This document shows positions 1-7,263 of a stretch of 64,000 bases of DNA, one piece after another. The notes under the pieces were generated by a model. That model saw nothing but the letters and a program-made list of their open reading frames with translations. It was not told the origin of the DNA and made no database searches. The translations under genes and the position numbers were made by a program. The first letter of the stretch is position 1; every line of letters starts with the position of its first letter. Source of the DNA: CALXXL01 sp034926605 (GTDB taxonomy: Bacteria > Verrucomicrobiota > Lentisphaeria > Victivallales > Victivallaceae); contig JAYFQV010000009.1 in NCBI GenBank assembly GCA_034926605.1, positions 62,001-126,000 on the forward strand. Reading direction: 5' to 3'.

Positions 1-1790
1 CGCAACGCCGGACGCGCCTCGGTGTTGCCGATCATCCCGAGCGCGAACACCGCCGCCTGCGCCACCGGCAGTTCCGGCTCGAACGCCAGGCTTGCGGCGG
101 TATCGAACGCTTCCGGCGCGCGCATTCTGCCTAGCGCGCGCAATGCCGCCACCCGCATTCCCAGTTCGGGGTCCTTCGCCAGTTTTATCAGTTCGGCTAT
201 GACTTCCGGCGAAACCTTGTCCAGCGTGCTCAAATGATTGACCGCCTCATCACGCACCCGGCTGGACGGGCTGTAAAGATCGGCCATAAGTTCGCTCGAC
301 ACCATGCTGCCATGCAGGTTGGCAAGTTTGCCCACTCGCGATTCCTCGGAGAGCGGCCGCGCCATAACATAGCTCTGATATACCTGTCTTACCGCGTTTT
401 CGGTTATGAGCACCCGCATCATCTCACGGGTGTTGACCGCGCCGTCTTCACGCAGTTTGCCGATCAGGAAGAGGCTGGCAAGGTACACCATGGCCGAGCA
501 GAAGGCCATGAAATTGAAGGGGTGTATGCCGACCGTGTCAAACCACGCAACCTGCGCCAGCGACTCGTAAAGTTTGCCGGAGAAGATACCGGTCAGCGAT
601 CCGCAGAAGCCGATCAGCGAATAGAACATTGCAATTGCGACGCCCTGGATGCGCCGCTCACCCTGCGAAGTCAACAGCGACTGCTGCGCGGCGGCGATTC
701 CCACCGCCGTAAAACCGATCATCAGGAATATCGGCAGCACCGAGAATACGCCGGGCGGAAGGTGGAAAGTTCCCGCGCCGAACAGTGTGCATATCCTGGC
801 GATTATCGAATTGGCGAAGTCGTCCAGCACCGTGTTGCCCGGGAACAGCGTGGCGTACAGCAAATACTCCCCGGCGACCAGCAGCGTACACAGCACCAGC
901 ACCGGTTTCCGGCCGTATTTGGTGCCTACGATCTGGAAAAAGTAGGAGGCGATGAAACTGACCGCCGCCGCAATCACCCCCAGAATTTGGAGTGTTTTCA
1001 TGTCCATCTGCATGGTGCGGATAAGATAGACGTTTGTGAACGCTCCGCAGATGCCGCCGCCCGCCGCCTGAAGGCAGAAGAACAGCGTGACCGTGCGGAA
1101 GGTGCGGTGCTTTGCCACTTCCTTTATATGATTGAACGGATTTTCACGATCTTTGCGCGGGTATGGGTTGGGATCCGGAATCTTCATCTGGATGAAGCTG
1201 GATATGTAGCCGAAAAACGTGCCGAGCATCAGCATGTAGGTGTAGCTTCGTACATCCTTCGATCCCCAGTGGTCCAGCATGATGCCGGATATGATGCCGC
1301 TGATCATGCTGAACAGCATGTACATGCCGTTGCGTTTGCTCCAGAAGGCGTTGCTGGCGGCTTTCGGTACGAACTCGGCGTGCCATGTCATGCCGATCGG
1401 CGCGATGGCGTTGGAGCTTATCAGCACTCCGGCGTAGGTGCAGGCGAACAGAATAAATCCTGCGGCCGGGGAAAATCTGCCATAGAACCACACCAGTACG
1501 CCGAGCAGCCCGAAAAATGAGAACATTGAATAGGAGAAAAATCCCCAGTAATGGGTGCGGTGGAAAAAACGTTCCTGGACGTACAGCCCGATAAGCTGCA
1601 GCGGAACGAAAACGCCGCCAAGAGAGTTGATCAGCGCGATCTGCTTGGGTGAAAAGTCCAGCGCGACTTCCAGCCCGGACATGATCGGGCCTCCGACAAA
1701 CGCGGCGTAAAAACTCCAAAGCACCGCCGCCCAAATGGAAATGGTCATGCCGCGCTTGATCTGTCGAGGCGAATAGCTTATCTGGTCCAT
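1..1790 (-). CDS. MFS transporter with C-terminal HEAT-like repeats (3' end outside window)
   Basis: The start ATG is at 1790 and the frame stays open to the left edge, so at least 596 residues are present and the C-terminus is missing. The first ~440 residues are a multi-helix major facilitator permease; a loop ending in GTKYGRKPV matches the conserved basic MFS motif. From about residue 490 the protein becomes soluble and helical, with repeated segments such as VAALRALGRMRAPEAFDTA and QAAVFALGMIGNTEARPAL, the pattern of HEAT/PBS-lyase repeats. Family knowledge predicts proton- or ion-coupled uptake of a small solute, probably sugar; the substrate is not readable. A promoter lies 39-66 bases upstream and AAGGAA precedes the start. 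The fusion of a permease with a cytoplasmic HEAT tail is unusual. Confidence 0.8.
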   Translation of the reverse strand, partial: MDQISYSPRQIKRGMTISIWAAVLWSFYAAFVGGPIMSGLEVALDFSPKQIALINSLGGVFVPLQLIGLYVQERFFHRTHYWGFFSYSMFSFFGLLGVLVWFYGRFSPAAGFILFACTYAGVLISSNAIAPIGMTWHAEFVPKAASNAFWSKRNGMYMLFSMISGIISGIMLDHWGSKDVRSYTYMLMLGTFFGYISSFIQMKIPDPNPYPRKDRENPFNHIKEVAKHRTFRTVTLFFCLQAAGGGICGAFTNVYLIRTMQMDMKTLQILGVIAAAVSFIASYFFQIVGTKYGRKPVLVLCTLLVAGEYLLYATLFPGNTVLDDFANSIIARICTLFGAGTFHLPPGVFSVLPIFLMIGFTAVGIAAAQQSLLTSQGERRIQGVAIAMFYSLIGFCGSLTGIFSGKLYESLAQVAWFDTVGIHPFNFMAFCSAMVYLASLFLIGKLREDGAVNTREMMRVLITENAVRQVYQSYVMARPLSEESRVGKLANLHGSMVSSELMADLYSPSSRVRDEAVNHLSTLDKVSPEVIAELIKLAKDPELGMRVAALRALGRMRAPEAFDTAASLAFEPELPVAQAAVFALGMIGNTEARPAL

Positions 1791-1828
1791 AGCATCGTTT
1801 CCTTACCTGGATCGGAAAAATTTCAAGA

Positions 1829-1856
1829 AATATACTTCTTCGCTTCGAAGGTTCAA
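1829..1856 (-). promoter_or_regulatory. Sigma-70-type promoter of the MFS gene
   Basis: On the minus strand TTGAAC (1856-1851) is followed after 16 bases by TATATT (1834-1829). It lies just upstream of the MFS start at 1790, leaving a leader of about 32 bases. Confidence 0.55.
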
Positions 1857-1956
1857 GTTTCAATTACAACAAAAAAACATCTTTTTCCGGCGTTTTTGTG
1901 CCATGACGAGAAGGACGGCCGGAGCCGTCCCATTAGTTCTGCGAATAAAAGTGTCG

Positions 1957-2619
1957 TCAATTGTTGTCGGAATCGTAATTATCCTGGCCTGACAAGTCAT
2001 AGTCGTGCAGCACCATGCCGCTGTTGTCGAGGATATAGCCGCACTTCGATTGTTTGAACAGGCCGCTGGTATCGCGGGTGTCTCCCACATGGCCGTCGGC
2101 ATAGGCCAGGTTGCCGACTCCGTTGTGGCGGCCGCAAAGGCCGAGATTGCTGCCGTAATCAGTGCTCCGGTAGAAAGCGCAATACTGTGTGCCGGCCGGG
2201 GCGCCGGTGCTGTTTTGGTTTGTCTTCCACGCACAGGCGGTATTCTCGAGCACCACATAATAGATGGATGAACTCGGAATCTTATCCATAATTAATGATA
2301 CAAAGAGGGTATCTTATCGGATCAATGGCGTTGGTTTCGAGATATTCGCCACCGTAGTCCTCATCGGACTTGTCATTTTCGACAAAATAAGGGGTTCCAT
2401 AGCCGGCGCTGCCATAGGCGAGCATGCCGGTCTCTTCGCCGGCCGGGCACAGCGGGCCTGTGGGGCCGTTGCCGCCGAAATTGCTTCGGCTCCGTTTCTG
2501 GCAAAGTTTGAGTCCGTAACCAATAGGAATCAGATGTGCGCAAAACTTCGGACACTACCAAGAATCGCGATGATTGCGATTACAGCCAGAAGCTCGATCA
2601 ATGTGAGTTTGTTCTTCAT
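1957..2619 (-). pseudogene. Frameshifted type IV pilin-like (pseudopilin) gene with H-X9-DG tail
   Basis: The minus strand opens at 2619 with MKNKLTLIELLAVIAIIAIL, a class III prepilin signal and hydrophobic stalk (the glycine before the usual cleavage site is replaced by leucine). The frame then stops soon after at a TGA; pilin-like sequence resumes in another frame (CPAGEETGMLAYGSAGYG), hits a TAA near 2285, and continues in a third frame from 2289 to the stop at 1957. That last part contains GRHNGVGNLAYADGHVG, the prepilin processing-associated H-X9-DG motif common in Planctomycetes and Lentisphaerae. At least two frameshifts and a short loss after the stalk mean it cannot encode a normal pilin. 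A weak hairpin without a T-run follows at 1914-1931. An alternative is that the pieces are remnants of recombination between pilin paralogues. Confidence 0.75.
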
Positions 2620-2772
2620 AATAATAAACATCTTGAATAGTTGTATTACATTGCCATATAGTAGCAATCACATAATATTGAGGGATACAATGCCATAGTC
2701 GCAAGGAAATGGGATTATTTGGGGTCATGCTTGTGAACGATCATGAAAATTGAAAAAAAATGAAAAAAACTG

Positions 2773-2800
2773 TTGACATTCGATAAAACGGTAATATGTT
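2773..2800 (+). promoter_or_regulatory. Promoter of the 2889 gene
   Basis: TTGACA (2773-2778), 16-base spacer, TATGTT (2795-2800). It lies in an AT-rich gap between the pilin remnant and the gene starting at 2889, whose ribosome site is GGAG at 2877-2880. Confidence 0.55.
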
Positions 2801-2888
2801 AAGACATGTAAGCGTGGAATATTAAAAAAGCGGTGGTGGAGTGTAAAGCTTCGCCGTACGCAAATCAACCAAAAATGGAGCTGAAAGT

Positions 2889-3701
2889 ATGAGTCAGGAA
2901 ATCATTACTTACCTTTTGGGTGCGGTGGTGCTTATTGCGCTGGGCGTCATCTATTTCTGCAACAAACAGCAGGGCAATCCGAAAATGCAGACTCTGTCGC
3001 TTGTCATGCTGGTGGTGGCGGTGGCTGCCGGCGGATTTTTGATTTGGAACATGATTTTCGGCAATACCGCCGATCAGGACAGGATCAAGTCCAGCGATGT
3101 TCTTTATGCCTCTCAAGGATTTAAATTCGGCAAGATGATTTCCGAGGCCAACGCCGGGAGCAACGTCTTGGTGTTGATGGAGGAGAATGCGGCGGACCGC
3201 GCCGAAAACGTCAAAGACAGCCGGGAGGCGATGTTCATCGAAGCAATGAAGCAAGCCGATCCCGGTTTGAACGTCAGTATTGTGGTTCCGCAGGCCAAGA
3301 TGGCCGCCGATTTGCCTGAAGGGATGCGTCAATCTCTCACTTTCGGCAAGATTGTTACTGCCGATGATTTTAACAAGGCTATCGACGGCAAGAATGCCAC
3401 TGCCATCGTGTTTGCCTGTCAGCTTCCCCAGAGCTTTACCGTTGTCGATAACGGTTATGGTTCTGGTGTCCTTCCCGACAGTTTTAAGTGCTTCAAGAAA
3501 AACGCGGCTGAAAAGCTGCCGGTTTATATGACCGATCTTTCGATCAGTCCTAAATACGCGGCCGAAATGCTGGCTCAGAAGCGTATCGCCGGTGCAGTCG
3601 CGCGCAACAGCGGTGAGAAGGGCGAGGTTTCTCCGGACAACTATGAAGCGGCTTTCAATGTCGGCTGGAAGCTGGTTGAACCCGCTGCGTCCCGCCGCTA
3701 A
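2889..3701 (+). CDS. Unknown membrane-anchored protein (270 aa)
   Basis: Not recognised. Two hydrophobic segments near the N-terminus (about residues 5-24 and 36-58) are joined by a short basic loop (KQQGNPK), forming a hairpin anchor. The remaining ~210 residues are soluble and alternate strand-like and helix-like stretches (for example NVLVLMEE, LNVSIVVPQAK, ATAIVFACQ), loosely like a Rossmann or periplasmic-binding fold; that is only an impression. It is a single-gene unit: a good promoter and GGAG ribosome site lie upstream and a strong terminator follows directly. The neighbouring TtcA-like gene starts after the terminator, so context gives no functional clue. Confidence 0.7.
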   Translation: MSQEIITYLLGAVVLIALGVIYFCNKQQGNPKMQTLSLVMLVVAVAAGGFLIWNMIFGNTADQDRIKSSDVLYASQGFKFGKMISEANAGSNVLVLMEENAADRAENVKDSREAMFIEAMKQADPGLNVSIVVPQAKMAADLPEGMRQSLTFGKIVTADDFNKAIDGKNATAIVFACQLPQSFTVVDNGYGSGVLPDSFKCFKKNAAEKLPVYMTDLSISPKYAAEMLAQKRIAGAVARNSGEKGEVSPDNYEAAFNVGWKLVEPAASRR

Positions 3702-3718
3702 TCGGGTGTAGTAAATGT

Positions 3719-3744
3719 CAAGCCGCCTTCGGGCGGCTTTTTTT
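3719..3744 (+). terminator. Rho-independent terminator
   Basis: Stem AAGCCGCC / GGCGGCTT around a TTCG tetraloop, followed by seven T. It closes the 2889 gene. Confidence 0.9.
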
Positions 3745-3761
3745 ATGCAGGTTGTTATTAA

Positions 3762-4553
3762 ATGATCAGCCGTAAAAAAATGGAGAAAGGCCCGGCGTGG
3801 CGTAAACTTCGCGCCAAACTTGGCAGCGCGGCGGTCACCTACCGCATGATCAATCCGGGGGACCGCATTCTAGTCGGTGTTTCCGGCGGCTGCGACTCCA
3901 TGATAATGCTGGCTCTGCTGGCCGCCCTGCGCCGGCGTGCCCCGATAAAGTTCGAGCTGCTTGCCGCCACTTTCGATCCCGGGTTCCCGAAGTTCGGCCT
4001 TGACCGGATCCGGCGTTTTGCAAAGAGTCTTGATGTGGAGTTTGTCTCGGCCGGGGTGGACATTCCGGGTCTGCTGGCTGAAAAGCGGGCGGACGAACAT
4101 CCCTGCGTTCTGTGTTCGAGGTTGCGGCGCGGCGTTCTTTATACTCTCGCCGAAAAGCACGGTTGTTCCAAACTGGCGCTGGCTCAGCATTTGGACGATG
4201 CCGCTGCATCTTTGCTGATGGGAATGTTTCGCGGACATGGGCTTGCCACCATGGGCCCCAACGTTTCGGCCGACGATCATCCGGTCCGGGTGATCCGACC
4301 GTTGATTTTTGCTGAGAAAAGCGAAATAAAAGCGGTGGCAGGAGAGTTAAAGATGCGGTTTTTCGAGCGCTGCCCGTATGCCGGAACGCTCAAAAGGAGC
4401 GGAGACCGTGCTTACTTTGAGCGACTGATTGCCGGCCTGGATAAACGTATCCCGAATGTTCGCGGGCTGATGTTGCGTTCGATGTCCGATCTGCGCCCCG
4501 GGCATCTGCTGGATCCGAACTTTATATTTCCAGAGCATCCGCCAGAGCGATAA
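3762..4553 (+). CDS. TtcA-like PP-loop ATPase, tRNA 2-thiolation family
   Basis: A 263-residue N-type ATP pyrophosphatase. The PP-loop is SGGCDS (residues 41-46; SGGKDS in Escherichia coli TtcA), and a CxxC pair follows at C115/C118 in HPCVLCSR, with a third cysteine at C204 in FERCPYAG. These are the positions used by TtcA to hold an Fe-S cluster for 2-thiocytidine-32 formation in tRNA. Family knowledge therefore suggests adenylation and thiolation of a tRNA base, though related PP-loop proteins act on other tRNAs. The start at 3762 has no clear ribosome site; a second ATG at 3780 is the alternative. The 3' end overlaps the convergent rsmA gene by 32 bases. Confidence 0.8.
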   Translation: MISRKKMEKGPAWRKLRAKLGSAAVTYRMINPGDRILVGVSGGCDSMIMLALLAALRRRAPIKFELLAATFDPGFPKFGLDRIRRFAKSLDVEFVSAGVDIPGLLAEKRADEHPCVLCSRLRRGVLYTLAEKHGCSKLALAQHLDDAAASLLMGMFRGHGLATMGPNVSADDHPVRVIRPLIFAEKSEIKAVAGELKMRFFERCPYAGTLKRSGDRAYFERLIAGLDKRIPNVRGLMLRSMSDLRPGHLLDPNFIFPEHPPER

Positions 4554-5340
4554 ACTCCTTCACCGAAAGCGCTTCCGGCCGGGCGTCCGTGTTGACTCCT
4601 ATGGTCGCGAGAACCTCGCGTATCCGTTCCGCGCCGAACTCTGTTCCGAGCGTGTTGGTCAATTTCTTGCGTCGCTGGTTGAACGCCATGCGAGCCAGCC
4701 GGTCAACCCGCTGCCGAACCTTTTCCGGAGGCATATCGGCAAGCAGTTCCGCCTCCAGCAGAGCGGATTCCACTTCCGGCGGCGGGAAAAAAACTTCCGG
4801 CGGCACCAGCCTCACCAGTTTCAGCCGGTATAGCATGCCGGCCCGAACCGAAAGCGCTCCGTAATTTCCACAGCCGGGAACGGCGGACAGCCGCTGGGCC
4901 ATTTCTTTCTGGAGCATAAAGAAACATCCTTCAGGCGGTTCCTTCAGTTCCAGCAGTCTGGCGATGAAAACCGAACTTATCGAATATGGCAGATTCGCCA
5001 CCGCACGGAACGGCCGCGGCACCACCGAATCGAAGTCTACCTTGCAGGCATCGCCTTCTATCAGGTGAAAATTCGGTTCATTGCCGAGTTCGCGGCGAAG
5101 ATACTCGCAAAGACGACGGTCGAACTCGATTGAATATACGTGCGCCCCGGCTTCCAGCATCTTGCGGGTCAGCGCCCCGAATCCGGGGCCGACCTCGAGG
5201 ATATTCATACCGGCCGCGACTTTGGCCGATCGCACGATGCAGTCCAGCAGGTTGTTGTCCAGCAGGAAATTTTGGCCGAGGCCGCGACCGGGCCGCATCC
5301 CGCAGGCGGCCAGAGCTTCCGTCAATTGTTGTTTGTTCAT
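4522..5340 (-). CDS. rsmA: 16S rRNA (adenine1518/1519-N6) dimethyltransferase
   Basis: RsmA/KsgA dimethylates two adjacent adenines in the helix 45 loop of 16S rRNA with S-adenosylmethionine during 30S maturation. The 272-residue protein shows the family N-terminal GQNFLLD (22-28), the SAM loop EVGPGFG (49-55), the acidic residue in IEFD after the second strand, the catalytic NLPYS (116-120) and the proline-rich FFPPPEVESALL. I chose ATG 5340 (MNKQQL) over the in-frame ATG at 5364 because family members begin about here. Neither start has a Shine-Dalgarno sequence; a TATATT hexamer ends six bases before 5340, so the mRNA may be leaderless. The 3' end overlaps the convergent ttcA-like gene. 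Confidence 0.95.
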   Translation of the reverse strand: MNKQQLTEALAACGMRPGRGLGQNFLLDNNLLDCIVRSAKVAAGMNILEVGPGFGALTRKMLEAGAHVYSIEFDRRLCEYLRRELGNEPNFHLIEGDACKVDFDSVVPRPFRAVANLPYSISSVFIARLLELKEPPEGCFFMLQKEMAQRLSAVPGCGNYGALSVRAGMLYRLKLVRLVPPEVFFPPPEVESALLEAELLADMPPEKVRQRVDRLARMAFNQRRKKLTNTLGTEFGAERIREVLATIGVNTDARPEALSVKEFIALADALEI

Positions 5341-5383
5341 GCTATAATATATCATCTTTTTCACAAAAATACTAAAAGCGGTG

Positions 5384-5412
5384 TTGATTTTTACGTGAAA
5401 ACGCGGTAGATT
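5384..5412 (+). promoter_or_regulatory. Promoter of the BamD-like/LptE-like operon
   Basis: TTGATT (5384-5389), 17-base spacer, TAGATT (5407-5412), ending 28 bases before the start at 5441. Confidence 0.45.
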
Positions 5413-5440
5413 ATGATAATTCTAAAGGGATAACATAAAA

Positions 5441-6520
5441 ATGTTGAGATTGTTGAAAACCGCGCTTGTCGCGGGAGTGCTGATAATGTCGTTTGCTCTC
5501 CGCGCCGGTGACGAGGATGCCCGCGCTTTGCTCAAGCAGGCCAATGCCGAATTCAAGGAACAGGACTACAACAGCGCAGCCAAAACCGCACTCGACGCCG
5601 AACATATGGCCGACACTCCACAGGTCAAGGCCATGGCGGTTTCGCTGGCGGTGCAAAGCTATCGCAAGGCAGGACTTTATTACCGCGAGTTCGAAAATAT
5701 TGAGAAACTGCTCAACAACTATTCATCATACGCCGATTTTGATGCATTGGTGAAGCGTGAATTCGAAATCGCCGACGCCTGCTTTGCCGGCCATCGCGAC
5801 CCCGCGTATTACTCCCTGCGGTGGATACCATGGATGCTCGACGAAGACCGCTCCATAGAAATATACGAAAAGGCTATTTCCCACGCGCCGTATGCTTCCC
5901 AGTCGCCGGACGCGAAATTGCGGACCGCGGTCAGGATGCTTGAGACCGGCAAGGACTTCGACAAGCCGATTGCCCTGCTGCGCAGCATCGTCAAGGATTA
6001 CCCGGACACGCCGGAAGCGAAATCCGCCCGGCTTCATCTCGGTGTGGCTCTGGCAAAACTCGCCAAGTACGGCGACGGTGACGGTGCCTACAACCGCGAG
6101 GCGATTCAAGTCCTTAACGAGTTCAAGCTGAAGTATCCCGAATCACCCGAGATTCCATACGTCAACATCCTTATTGCCGAAACCCGCGATATTCAGGCCA
6201 AACGCCTGCTCGAGACCGCCGAGTTTTACCGTAAAAACGAGCGTCCGGAAGCCGCTCAGCGCTACCTCGGAGAAGTGATCCGGCTTTATCCCAACACCGC
6301 CAGCGCCGACTCCGCCGAACGGGCGCTTACCGATATGGATAAGACTTATATCCCGCAACCGCTGCAGCCAACTCCCGACCAGACTATCCAGACTTACGAT
6401 GCATATCCGCTGCCGCCCTCCGGCGGCGATCTGATGATTGCTCCCCAGGACAGCGACGGCAAATATCTGCTTCCGATCCGTGACCTCGGTATCGGAAAGC
6501 CCATTCAGGAGAAAAAATGA
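5441..6520 (+). CDS. BamD/YfiO-like TPR outer-membrane assembly protein
   Basis: A 359-residue exported protein with an N-terminal signal (MLRLLKTALVAGVLIMSFALRAG, no lipobox cysteine). The mature part is built of tetratricopeptide helices; the segment IPYVNILIAETRDIQAKRLL followed by AAQRYLGEVIRLYPNTASAD matches the end of BamD/YfiO proteins, where TPRs bind BamA and substrate. The last ~55 residues are proline-rich. BamD is normally a ~240-residue lipoprotein, so this is longer and lacks the lipid anchor: it may be a BamD orthologue or a related periplasmic TPR protein. The stop overlaps the LptE-like start in ATGA, indicating a shared envelope-assembly operon. Confidence 0.75.
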   Translation: MLRLLKTALVAGVLIMSFALRAGDEDARALLKQANAEFKEQDYNSAAKTALDAEHMADTPQVKAMAVSLAVQSYRKAGLYYREFENIEKLLNNYSSYADFDALVKREFEIADACFAGHRDPAYYSLRWIPWMLDEDRSIEIYEKAISHAPYASQSPDAKLRTAVRMLETGKDFDKPIALLRSIVKDYPDTPEAKSARLHLGVALAKLAKYGDGDGAYNREAIQVLNEFKLKYPESPEIPYVNILIAETRDIQAKRLLETAEFYRKNERPEAAQRYLGEVIRLYPNTASADSAERALTDMDKTYIPQPLQPTPDQTIQTYDAYPLPPSGGDLMIAPQDSDGKYLLPIRDLGIGKPIQEKK

Positions 6521-7017
6521 AGAAACTCATTTTGCTGTTGCCGCTGATTTTGGCCGCAAGTTGCTACCACTGCGGATCTCTGATGCATCCGCAGGTACAG
6601 TCCATCGCAATCGCGCCGGTGGTTAACGAGACCGCCGCCTACAACCTTGCCAGCGAAATGCGCATGGCCTTGTCCGAACAGTTCATGACCGACGGCAGTC
6701 TCACGGTGCGCGACCTCAATACCGCCGACTGCATTCTTAACGCCCGTGTTATCGAAGTCACCTATATAGAGATCAGCGACGACTCTTATGACAGCGACGT
6801 CATATATCGCCCCACCGAGTGGCGCGTTACCGTCACCATGGAATTCAAAGTCATCATTCCCGGCAATCGCGAACCGCTTGTTTCCACCCGCACCGTTACC
6901 GGCGATTCCATGTTTCAGGTGCAGGCCGATCTCGCAACCAACCAGCATCAGGCCACTTTGCGCGCTTGTGCAAACGCCGCTAAAGCCGCGGTTGTCGCCA
7001 CCACCGAAGCCTGGTAG
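6517..7017 (+). CDS. LptE-like LPS-assembly lipoprotein
   Basis: A 166-residue lipoprotein with lipobox LAASC at the end of a hydrophobic signal. The core SIAIAPVVNETAAYNLAS, then ALSEQFMTDGSLTVRD, then DCILNARVIEV is the layout of LptE family proteins, which plug the LptD barrel and help deliver lipopolysaccharide to the outer leaflet. LptE members are poorly conserved, so this rests on overall pattern and size. It is translationally coupled (ATGA) to the BamD-like gene, which fits an outer-membrane biogenesis role. The 246-base region that follows holds a large palindrome and the terminator of the opposing gene. Confidence 0.75.
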   Translation: MKKLILLLPLILAASCYHCGSLMHPQVQSIAIAPVVNETAAYNLASEMRMALSEQFMTDGSLTVRDLNTADCILNARVIEVTYIEISDDSYDSDVIYRPTEWRVTVTMEFKVIIPGNREPLVSTRTVTGDSMFQVQADLATNQHQATLRACANAAKAAVVATTEAW

Positions 7018-7144
7018 TTTTTGCTTGCCCGCGCGGCGGATTTTGCGCCTTGCCGGTCGTCGTCGCTCGGTCAAGTACAGTCGTACGCTCCTTCGCTTCT
7101 CCTCGGGCAAAACGCAAAATCCATCCGCGCGAGCTAAGCAAAAA
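7018..7144. repeat. 127-bp imperfect palindromic element
   Basis: The left arm 7018-7062 and right arm 7100-7144 are imperfect reverse complements (TTTTTGCTT, CCGCGCG, GGATTTTGCG and TTGCC recur inverted). The centre, 7075-7086, is GTACAGTCGTAC, itself nearly self-complementary. The outer boundaries fall exactly at the stop codon of the LptE-like gene and at a run of five A. It does not look like a simple terminator because of its length and regular symmetry; it could be a REP/MITE-like intergenic element. No second copy was seen in the window. Confidence 0.65.
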
Positions 7145-7206
7145 CCTCTCTGTGAGCTGGCGTTGGTAACGCGGCTCGCTTCGCTTGAACCACCTGATTT
7201 CTATGC

Positions 7207-7250
7207 AAAAAAAGCGCCCCCCGATTCGCAAGATGCTAACCGGAAGGCGC
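7207..7250 (-). terminator. Terminator of the double-PDZ gene
   Basis: On the minus strand GCGCC ... GGCGC forms a stem around a long loop and is followed by seven T (7213-7207). It lies 14 bases beyond the stop of the gene ending at 7264. Confidence 0.6.
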
Positions 7251-7263
7251 CGGGGTGGATATA

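Noticed and set aside
234..1520. 428-codon plus-strand frame opposite the MFS gene
   Set aside because: The minus strand encodes a coherent transporter with a promoter; this frame is a His/Arg-rich shadow.
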